Position numbers and translations under genes: made by a program
The notes under the pieces: model-generated
Databases searched by the model: none
What the model was told of the DNA's origin: nothing
Seen by the model: the letters and a program-made list of their open reading frames with translations, nothing else
In this document: piece after piece, positions 27,871 to 39,392 of the stretch
Layout of the letters: the number at the start of each line of letters is the position of its first letter
Position numbering within the stretch: the first letter of the stretch is position 1
NCBI GenBank assembly: GCA_030867875.1
Contig: JAOWCC010000785.1
Location: 1-64,000 of the forward strand
Source of the DNA: Actinernus sp. WN-2022
Lineage: Eukaryota > Cnidaria > Anthozoa > Actiniaria > Actinernidae
DNA length: 64,000 nt
Reading direction: 5' to 3'

Positions 27871-30800
27871 TCATTCCTTATTCATCATTCCTGAATCCTG
27901 ATTCATTATTCCTGATTCATCATTCCTGATTCCTGATTCATCATTCCTGATTCCTGATTCATCATTCATCATTCCTGATTGATCATTCCTGATTCCTGAT
28001 TCATCATTCCTCATTCCTGATTCATCATTCATCATTCCTGATTCATCATTCATCATTCCTGATTCATCATTCCTGATTCCTGATTCATCATTCCTGATTC
28101 CTGATTCATCATTCATCATTCCTGATTCCTGATTCATCATTGCTGATTCCTGATTCATCATTCATCATTCCTGATTGATCATTCCTTATTCCCGATTCAT
28201 CATTCCTGATTCCTGATTCATCATTCCTGATTCCTGATTCATCATTCCTGATTCATGATTCACCATTCCTGATTCCTGATTCATCATTCCTCTTTCCTGA
28301 TTCATCATTCTTGATTCCTGTTACATCATTCATCATTCCTGATTCATCATTCCTGATTCCTGATTCATCATTCCTGATTCCAGATTCATCAGTCCTGATT
28401 CATGATTCACCAATCCTGATTCCTGATTCATCATTCCTCTTTCCTGATTCGTCATTCCTGATTCCTGATACATCATTCATCATTCCTGATTCATCATTCA
28501 TCATTCCTGATTCATCATTCCTGATTCATCATTCCTGATTCCTGATTTATCATTCCTGATTCATCATTCCTGATTCCTGATTCATCATTCCTGATTCCTG
28601 ATTCATCATTCCTCATTCCTGATTCATCATTACTGATTCCTGATTCATCATTCCTGATTCCTGATTCATCATTCCTCATTCCTGATTCATCATTCCTCAT
28701 TCCTGATTCATCATTCATCATTCCTGATTCATCATTCCTGATTCCTGATTCATCATTCCTGATTCCAGATTCATCAGTCCTTATTCATGATTCACCAATC
28801 CTGATTCCTGATTCATCATTCCTCTTTCCTGATTCATCATTCATCATTCCTGATTCATCATTCATCATTCCTGATTCATCATTCCTGATTTCTGATTTAT
28901 CATACCTGATTCATCATTCCTGATTCCTGATTCATCATTCCTCATTCCTGATTCATCATTCCTCATTCCTCATTCCTGATTCATCATTCATCATTCCTGA
29001 TTCATCATTCTTGATTCCTGATTCATCATTCCTGATTCCTGATTCATCATTCCTGATTCCTGATTCATCATTCATCATTCCTGATTCCTGATTCATCATT
29101 GCTGATTCCTGATTCATCATTCATCATTCCTGATTAATCATTCCTCATTCCTGATTCATCATTCCTGATTCCTGATTCATCATTCCTGATTCCTGATTCA
29201 TCATTCCTGATTCCTGATACATCATTCATCATTCCTGATTCATCATTTATCATTCCTGATTCAACATTCCTGATTCCTGATTTATCATTCCTGATTCATC
29301 ATTCCTGATTCTTGATTCATCATTCCTGATTCCTGATTCATCATTCCTCATTCCTGATTCATTATTACTCATTCCTGATTCATCATTCCTGATTCCTGAT
29401 TCATCATTCCTGATTCCTGATTGATCATTCCTCATTCCTGATTCATCATTCCTGATTCCTGATTCATCATTCCTGATTCCTGATTCCTGATTCATCATTC
29501 CTGATTCATCATTCCTGATTCATCATTCTTCATTCCTGATTCATCATTCTTCATTCCTGATTAATCATTCCTCATTCCTGATTCATCATTCCTGATTCCT
29601 GATTCATCATTCCTGATTCCTGATTCATCATTCATCATTCCTGATTCCTGATTCATCATTGCTGATTCCTGACTCATCATTCATCATTCCTGATTGATCA
29701 TTCCTTATTCCCGATTCATCATTCCTGATTCCTGATTCATCATTCCTGATTCCTGATTCATCATTCCTGATTCCAGATTCATCAGTCCTTATTCATGATT
29801 CACCAATCCTGATTCCTGATTCATCATTCCTCTTTCCTGATTCATCATTCCTGATTCCTGATACATCATTCATCATTCCTGATTCATCATTCATCATTCC
29901 TGATTCATCATTCCTGATTTCTGATTTATCATTCCTGATTCATCATTCCTGATTCCTGATTCATCATTCTTCATTCCTGATTCATCATTCCTCATTCCTG
30001 ATTCATCATTACTCATTCCTGATTCATCATTCCTGATTCCTGCTTCATCATTCCTGATTCCTGATTGATCATTCCTCATTCCTGATTCATCATTCCTGAT
30101 TCCTGATTCATCATTCCTGATTCCTGATTCCTGATTCATCATTCCTGATTCATCATTCCTGATTCCTGATTCATCATTCCTGATTCATCATTCCTGATTC
30201 CTGATTCATCATTCCTCATTCCTGATTCATGATTCCTCATTCCTGATTCATCAATCCTCATTCCTGATTCATCATTCCTGATTCCTGATTCCTGATTCCT
30301 GATTCATCATTCATCATTCCTGATTCATCATTCATCATTCCTGATTCATCATTCGTCATTCCTTATTCATCATTCCTGAATCCTGATTCATTATTCCTGA
30401 TTCATCATTCCTGATTCCTGATTCATCATTCCTGATTCCTGATTCATCATTCCTGATTGATCATTCATGATTCCTGATTCATCATTCCTCATTCCTGATT
30501 CATCATTCATCATTCCTGATTCATCATTCTTGATTCCTGAGTCATCATTCCTAATTCCTGATTCATCATTCCTGATTCCTGATTCATCATTCATCATTCC
30601 TGATTCCTGATTCATCATTGCTGATTCCTGATTCATCATTCATCATTCCTGATTGATCATTCCTTATTCCCGATTCATCATTCCTGATTCCTGATTCATC
30701 ATTCCTGATTCCTGATTCATCATTCCTGATTCATGATTCACCATTCCTGATTCCTGATTCATCATTCCTCTTTCCTGATTCATCATTCTTGATTCCTGTT

Positions 30801-33351
30801 ACATCATTCATCATTCCTGATTCATCATTCCTGATTCCTGATTCATCATTCCTGATTCCAGATTCATCAGTCCTGATTCATGATTCACCAATCCTGATTC
30901 CTGATTCATCATTCCTCTTTCCTGATTCATCATTCCTGATTCCTGATACATCATTCATCATTCCTGATTCATCATTCATCATTCCTGATTCATCATTCCT
31001 GATTCCTGATTTATCATTCCTGATTCATCATTCCTGATTCCTGATTCATCATTCCTGATTCCTGATTCATCATTCCTCATTCCTGATTCATCATTCCTGA
31101 TTCCTGATTCATCATTCCTGATTCCTGATTCATCATTCCTCATTCCTGATTCATCATTCCTCATTCCTGATTCATCATTCATCATTCCTGATTCATCATT
31201 CCTGATTCCTGATTCATCATTCCTGATTCCAGATTCATCAGTCCTTATTCATGATTCACCAATCCTGATTCCTGATTCATCATTCCTCTTTCCTGATTCA
31301 TCATTCATCATTCCTGATTCATCATTCATCATTCCTGATTCATCATTCCTGATTTCTGATTTATCATTCCTGATTCATCATTCCTGATTCCTGATTCATC
31401 ATTCCTCATTCCTGATTCATCATTCCTCATTCCTCATTCCTGATTCATCATTCATCATTCCTGATTCATCATTCTTGATTCCTGATTCATCATTCCTGAT
31501 TCCTGATTCATCATTCCTGATTCCTGATTCATCATTCATCATTCCTGATTCCTGATTCATAATTGCTGATTCCTGATTCATCATTCATCATTCCTGATTG
31601 ATCATTCCTTATTCCCGATTCATCATTCCTGATTCCTGATTCATCATTCCTGATTCCTGATTCATCATTCCTGATTCATGATTCACCATTCCTGATTCCT
31701 GATTCATCATTCCTCTTTCCTGATTCATCATTCCTGATTCCTGTTACATCATTCATCATTCCTGATTCATCATTCCTGATTCCTGATTCATCATTCCTCA
31801 TTCCAGATTCATCAGTCCTGATTCATGATTCACCAATCCTGATTCCTGATTCATCATTCCTCTTTCCTGATTCATCATTCCTGATTCCTGATACATCATT
31901 CATCATTCCTGATTCCTCATTCATCATTCCTGATTCATCATTCCTGATTCCTGATTCATCATTCCTGATTCATCATTCCTGATTCCTGATTCATCATTCC
32001 TCATTCCTGATTCATGATTCCTCATTCCTGATTCATCAATCCTCATTCCTGATTCATCATTCCTGATTCCTGATTCATCATTCATCATTCCTGATTCATC
32101 ATTCATCATTCCTGATTCATCATTCGTCATTCCTTATTCATCATTCCTGAATCCTGATTCATTATTCCTGATTCATCATTCCTGATTCCTGATTCATCAT
32201 TCCTGATTCCTGATTCATCATTCATCATTCCTGATTCATCATTCCTGATTCCTGATTCATCATTCCTGATTCATGATTCACCATTCCTGATTCCTGATTC
32301 ATCATTCCTCTTTCCTGATTCATCATTCTTGATTCCTGTTACATCATTCATCATTCCTGATTCATCATTCCTGATTCCTGATTCATCATTCCTGATTCCA
32401 GATTCATCAGTCCTGATTCATGATTCACCAATCCTGATTCCTGATTCCTCATTCCTGATTCATCATTCCTGATTCCTGATTCATCATTCCTGATTCCTGA
32501 TTCATCATTCATCATTCCTGATTGATCATTCCTGATTCCTGATTCATCATTCCTCATTCCTGATTCATCATTCATCATTCCTGATTCATCATTCTTGATT
32601 CCTGAGTCATCATTCCTGATTCCTGATTCATCATTCCTGATTCCTGATTCATCATTCATCATTCCTGATTCCTGATTCATCATTGCTGATTCCTGATTCA
32701 TCATTCATCATTCCTGATTGATCATTCCTTATTCCCGATTCATCATTCCTGATTCCTGATTCATCATTCCTGATTCCTGATTCATCATTCCTGATTCATG
32801 ATTCACCATTCCTGATTCCTGATTCATCATTCCTCTTTCCTGATTCATCATTCCTGATTCCTGTCACATCATTCATCATTCCTGATTCATCATTCCTGAT
32901 TCCTGATTCATCATTCCTGATTCCAGATTCATCAGTCCTGATTCATGATTCACCAATCCTGATTCCTGATTCATCATTCCTCTTTCCTGATTCATCATTC
33001 CTGATTCCTGATACATCATTCATCATTCCTGATTCATCATTCATCATTCCTGATTCATCATTCCTCATTCCTGATTTATCATTCCTGATTCATCATTCCT
33101 GATTCCTGATTCATCATTCCTCATTCCTGATTCATCATTCCTCATTCCTGATTCATCATTACTGATTCCTGATTCATCATTCCTGATTCCTGATTCATCA
33201 TTCCTCATTCCTGATTCATCATTCCTCATTCCTGATTCATCATTCCTGATTCCTGATTCATCATTCCTGATTCCTGATTCCTCATTCATCATACCTGATT
33301 CATCATTCATCATTCCTGATTCATCATTCCTGATTCCTGATTCATCATTCG
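27871..33351. repeat. Higher-order module P, copy 3
   Basis: This is heptamer satellite of 5481 bp. It is the counterpart of 16454-22207 without the 21-bp and 273-bp duplications, so it is likely closer to the ancestral P arrangement. It shares the ACTCATC word (29670) with copy 2. No gene or foreign insertion is present. Confidence 0.82.
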
Positions 33352-35948
33352 TCATTCCTTATTCATCATTCCTGAATCCTGATTCATTATTCCTGATTCA
33401 TCATTCCTGATTCCTGATTCATCATTCCTGATTCCTGATTCATCATTCATCATTCCTGATTGATCATTCCTGATTCCTGATTCATCATTCCTCATTCCTG
33501 ATTCATCATTCATCATTCCTGATTCATCATTCTTGATTCCTGATTCATCATTCCTGATTCCTGATTCATCATTCCTGATTCCTGATTCATCATTCATCAT
33601 TCCTGATTCCTGATTCATCATTGCTGATTCCTGATTCATCATTCATCATTCCTGATTGATCATTCCTTATTCCCGATTCATCATTCCTGATTCCTGATTC
33701 ATCATTCCTGATTCCTGATTCATCATTCCTGATTCCTGATTCATCATTCCTGATTCCTGATTCATCATTCATCATTCCTGATTCCTGATTCATAATTGCT
33801 GATTCCTGATTCATCATTCATCATTCCTGATTGATCATTCCTTATTCCCGATTCATCATTCCTGATTCCTGATTCATCATTCCTGATTCCTGATTCATCA
33901 TTCCTGATTCATGATTCACCATTCCTGATTCCTGATTCATCATTCCTCTTTCCTGATTCATCATTCCTGATTCCTGTTACATCATTCATCATTCCTGATT
34001 CATCATTCCTGATTCCTGATTCATCATTCCTGATTCCAGATTCATCAGTCCTGATTCATGATTCACCAATCCTGATTCCTGATTCATCATTCCTCTTTCC
34101 TGATTCATCATTCCTGATTCCTGATACATCATTCATCATTCCTGATTCCTCATTCATCATTCCTGATTCATCATTCCTGATTCCTGATTCATCATTCCTG
34201 ATTCATCATTCCTGATTCCTGATTCATCATTCCTCATTCCTGATTCATGATTCCTCATTCCTGATTCATCAATCCTCATTCCTGATTCATCATTCCTGAT
34301 TCCTGATTCATCATTCATCATTCCTGATTCATCATTCATCATTCCTGATTCATCATTCGTCATTCCTTATTCATCATTCCTGAATCCTGATTCATTATTC
34401 CTGATTCATCATTCCTGATTCCTGATTCATCATTCCTGATTCCTGATTCATCATTCATCATTCCTGATTGATCATTCCTGATTCCTGATTCATCATTCCT
34501 CATTCCTGATTCATCATTCATCATTCCTGATTCATCATTCTTGATTCCTGATTCATCATTCCTGATTCCTGATTCATCATTCCTGATTCCTGATTCATCA
34601 TTCATCATTCCTGATTCCTGATTCATCATTGCTGATTCCTGATTCATCATTCATCATTCCTGATTGATCATTCCTTATTCCCGATTCATCATTCCTGATT
34701 CCTGATTCATCATTCCTGATTCCTGATTCATCATTCCTGATTCATGATTCACCATTCCTGATTCCTGATTCATCATTCCTCTTTCCTGATTCATCATTCC
34801 TGATTCCTGTTACATCATTCATCATTCCTGATTCATCATTCCTGATTCCTGATTCATGATTCCTGATTCCAGATTCATCAGTCCTGATTCATGATTCACC
34901 AATCCTGATTCCTGATTCATCATTCCTCTTTCCTGATTCATCATTCCTGATTCCTGATACATCATTCATCATTCCTGATTCATCATTCATCATTCCTGAT
35001 TCATCATTCCTGATTCATCATTCCTGATTCCTGATTCATCATTCCTCATTCCTGATTCATCATTCCTCATTCCTGATTCATCATTCCTGATTCCTGATTC
35101 ATCATTCATCATTCCTGATTGATCATTCCTGATTCCTGATTCATCATTCCTCATTCCTGATTCATCATTCATCATTCCTGATTCATCATTCTTGATTCCT
35201 GATTCATCATTCCTGATTCCTGATTCATCATTCCTGATTCCTGATTCATCATTCATCATTCCTGATTCCTGATTCATCATTGCTGATTCCTGATTCATCA
35301 TTCATCATTCCTGATTGATCATTCCTTATTCCCGATTCATCATTCCTGATTCCTGATTCATCATTCCTGATTCCTGATTCATCATTCCTGATTCATGATT
35401 CACCATTCCTGATTCCTGATTCATCATTCCTCTTTCCTGATTCATCATTCCTGATTCCTGTCACATCATTCATCATTCCTGATTCATCATTCCTGATTCC
35501 TGATTCATCATTCCTGATTCCAGATTCATCAGTCCTGATTCATGATTCACCAATCCTGATTCCTGATTCATCATTCCTCTTTCCTGATTCATCATTCCTG
35601 ATTCCTGATACATCATTCATCATTCCTGATTCATCATTCATCATTCCTGATTCATCATTCCTCATTCCTGATTTATCATTCCTGATTCATCATTCCTGAT
35701 TCCTGATTCATCATTCCTCATTCCTGATTCATCATTCCTCATTCCTGATTCATCATTACTGATTCCTGATTCATCATTCCTGATTCCTGATTCATCATTC
35801 CTCATTCCTGATTCATCATTCCTCATTCCTGATTCATCATTCCTGATTCCTGATTCATCATTCCTGATTCCTGATTCCTCATTCATCATACCTGATTCAT
35901 CATTCATCATTCCTGATTCATCATTCATCATTCCTGATTCATCATTCG
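33352..35948. repeat. Higher-order module Q, copy 4 (internally deleted by about 3.07 kb)
   Basis: From 33352 to about 35301 this matches Q copy 3 at an offset of 11144 bp. From 35662 to 35948 it matches the end of Q copy 3 at 8078 bp. The difference, 3066 bp (7 x 438), is the length missing, and the crossover lies between about 35301 and 35662. Both flanks keep the same heptamer phase, as expected for unequal exchange between aligned satellite words. Confidence 0.8.
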
Positions 35949-38900
35949 TCATTCCTTATTCATCATTCCTGAATCCTGATTCATTATTCCTGATTCATCA
36001 TTCCTGATTCCTGATTCATCATTCCTGATTCCTGATTCATCATTCATCATTCCTGATTGATCATTCCTGATTCCTGATTCATCATTCCTCATTCCTGATT
36101 CATCATTCATCATTCCTGATTCATCATTCTTGATTCCTGATTCATCATTCCTGATTCCTGATTCATCATTCCTGATTCCTGATTCATCATTCATCATTCC
36201 TGATTCCTGATTCATCATTGCTGATTCCTGATTCATCATTCATCATTCCTGATTGATCATTCCTTATTCCCGATTCATCATTCCTGATTCCTGATTCATC
36301 ATTCCTGATTCCTGATTCATCATTCCTGATTCATGATTCACCATTCCTGATTCCTGATTCATCATTCCTCTTTCCTGATTCATCATTCCTGATTCCTGTT
36401 ACATCATTCATCATTCCTGATTCATCATTCCTGATTCCTGATTCATCATTCCTGATTCCAGATTCATCAGTCCTGATTCATGATTCACCAATCCTGATTC
36501 CTGATTCATCATTCCTCTTTCCTGATTCATCATTCCTGATTCCTGATTCATCATTCCTGATTCATCATTCCTGATTCCTGATTCATCATTCCTCATTCCT
36601 GATTCATCATTCCTCATTCCTGATTCATCATTCCTGATTCCTGATTCCTGATTCATCATTCCTGATTCATCATTCCTGATTCCTGATTCATCATTCCTGA
36701 TTCATCATTCCTGATTCCTGATTCATCATTCCTCATTCCTGATTCATGATTCCTCATTCCTGATTCATCAATCCTCATTCCTGATTCATCATTCCTCATT
36801 CCTGATTCATCATTCCTGATTCCTGATTCCTGATTCCTGATTCATCATTCATCATTCCTGATTCATCATTCCTGATTCCTGATTCATCATTGCTGATTCC
36901 TGATTCATCATTCATCATTCCTGATTCCTGATTCATAATTGCTGATTCCTGATTCATCATTCATCATTCCTGATTGATCATTCCTTATTCCCGATTCATC
37001 ATTCCTGATTCCTGATTCATCATTCCTGATTCCTGATTCATCATTCCTGATTCATGATTCACCATTCCTGATTCCTGATTCATCATTCCTCTTTCCTGAT
37101 TCATCATTCCTGATTCCTGTTACATCATTCATCATTCCTGATTCATCATTCCTGATTCCTGATTCATCATTCCTGATTCCAGATTCATCAGTCCTGATTC
37201 ATGATTCACCAATCCTGATTCCTGATTCATCATTCCTCTTTCCTGATGCATCATTCCTGATTCCTGATACATCATTCATCATTCCTGATTCCTCATTCAT
37301 CATTCCTGATTCATCATTCCTGATTCCTGATTCATCATTCCTGATTCATCATTCCTGATTCCTGATTCATCATTCCTCATTCCTGATTCATGATTCCTCA
37401 TTCCTGATTCATCAATCCTCATTCCTGATTCATCATTCCTGAATCCTGATTCATTATTCCTGATTCCTGATTCATCATTCCTGATTCCTGATTCATCATT
37501 CATCATTGCTGATTCCTGATTCATCATTGCTGATTCCTGATTCATCATTCATCATTCCTGATTGATCATTCCTTATTCCCGATTCATCATTCCTGATTCC
37601 TGATTCATCATTCCTGATTCCTGATTCATCATTCCTGATTCATGATTCACCATTCCTGATTCCTGATTCATCATTCCTCTTTCCTGATTCATCATTCCTG
37701 ATTCCTGTCACATCATTCATCATTCCTGATTCATCATTCCTGATTCCTGATTCATCATTCCTGATTCCAGATTCATCAGTCCTGATTCATGATTCACCAA
37801 TCCTGATTCCTGATTCATCATTCCTCTTTCCTGATTCATCATTCCTGATTCCTGATACATCATTCATCATTCCTGATTCATCATTCATCATTCCTGATTC
37901 ATCATTCCTCATTCCTGATTTATCATTCCTGATTCATCATTCCTGATTCCTGATTCATCATTCCTCATTCCTGATTCATCATTCCTCATTCCTGATTCAT
38001 CATTACTGATTCCTGATTCACCATTCCTGATTCCTGATTCATCATTCCTCTTTCCTGATTCATCATTCCTGATTCCTGTTACATCATTCATCATTCCTGA
38101 TTCATCATTCCTGATTCCTGATTCATCATTCCTGATTCCAGATTCATCAGTCCTGATTCATGATTCACCAATCCTGATTCCTGATTCATCATTCCTCTTT
38201 CCTGATTCATCATTCCTGATTCCTGATTCATCATTCCTGATTCATCATTCCTGATTCCTGATTCATCATTCCTCATTCCTGATTCATCATTCCTCATTCC
38301 TGATTCATCAGTCCTTATTCATGATTCACCAATCCTGATTCCTGATTCATCATTCCTCTTTCCTGATTCATCATTCCTGATTCCTGATACATCATTCATC
38401 ATTCCTGATTCATCATTCATCATTCCTGATTCGTCATTCCTGATTTCTGATTTATCATTCCTGATTCATCATTCCTGATTCCTGATTCATCATTCCTCAT
38501 TCCTGATTCATCATTCCTCATTCCTGATTCATCATTCATCATTCCTGATTCATCATTCTTGATTCCTGATTCATCATTCCTGATTCCTGATTCATCATTC
38601 CTGATTCCTGATTCATCATTCATCATTCCTGATTCCTGATTCATCATTCATCATTCCTGATTGATCATTCCTTATTCCTGATTCATCATTCCTGATTCCT
38701 GATTCATCATTCCTGATTCCTGATTCATCATTCCTGATTCATGATTCACCATTCCTGATTCCTGATTCATCATTCCTCTTTCCTGATTCATCATTCGTGA
38801 TTCCTGTTACATCATTCATCATTCCTGATTCATCATTCCTGATTCCTGATTCATCATTCCTGATTCCAGATTCATCATTCCTGATTCCTGATTCATCATT

Positions 38901-38965
38901 CCTGATTCATCATTCCTGATTCATCATTCCTGATTCCTGATTCATCATTCCTCATTCCTGATTCA
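35949..38965. repeat. Rearranged heptamer tail leading into the first 88-bp block
   Basis: This is pure heptamer satellite that starts like another Q module (35949-36239 repeats the first 290 bp of Q) and then becomes a patchwork. Stretches at about 36411-36659 and 38091-38297 share the same word order with right ends 1638 bp apart (7 x 234). The final 300 bp match the left flank of the other 88-bp blocks: the word ATTGATC sits 306 bp before the block here, and 292 bp before it in blocks B, C, D and F. This is the transition zone between the P/Q organisation and the organisation with 88-bp blocks. Confidence 0.75.
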
Positions 38966-39392
38966 TTCAATGTGCCGTAAAATTCTCAAACGGAGAGATT
39001 CCATCTTTCCAGCCAATTCATAGATTCCTGACCGCGAGCTAATCTTAAAAACGTTCAATGTGCCGTAAAATTCTCAAACGGAGAGATTCCATCTTTCCAG
39101 CCAATTCATAGATTCCTGACCGCGAGCTAATCTTAAAAACGTTCAATGTGCCGTAAAATTCTCAAACGGAGAGATTCCATCTTTCCAGCCAATTCATAGA
39201 TTCCTGACCGCGAGCTAATCTTAAAAACGTTCAATGTGCCGTAAAATTCTCAAACGGAGAGATTCCATCTTTCCAGCCAATTCATAGATTCCTGACCGCG
39301 AGCTAATCTTAAAAACGTTCAATGTGCCGTAAAATTCTCAAACGGAGAGATTCCATCTTTCCAGCCAATTCATAGATTCCTGACCGCGAGCT
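38966..39392. repeat. 88-bp satellite block A (5 copies)
   Basis: There are four full 88-bp units plus a final 75-bp unit that stops at GAGCT (427 bp). Unit starts TTCAATGTG are at 38966, 39054, 39142, 39230 and 39318, each exactly 88 bp apart. I see no variant between the five units. The 88-bp unit has about 41% GC and is unlike the heptamers except for short pieces such as ATTCATAGATTCCTGA. 88 is not divisible by 3 and every frame meets stops, so it is not coding. The block lacks the edge variants found at the right end of B, C, E and F. Confidence 0.97.

Larger units (their letters stand above)
1..38965. repeat. Heptamer satellite array, region 1 (no genes)
   Basis: This is continuous tandem 7-bp satellite. 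On the + strand the words are mostly ATTCATC and ATTCCTG, with ATTCCTC and about twenty rarer variants, arranged as B-B-A triplets (21 bp) and B-A doublets (14 bp). ATTC starts fall at position 1 mod 7 at every point sampled up to about 8100, and at 6 mod 7 at every point sampled from 8334 to 38940. Only two 1-bp losses (about 8100 and 8333) separate these phases. The + strand is pyrimidine-rich and G-poor; the minus strand carries GGAAT and GATGAAT cores. No unique sequence, gene or known mobile-element motif interrupts it. An array of this size and purity suggests eukaryotic heterochromatin (inference); the chromosome location is unknown. Confidence 0.97.
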
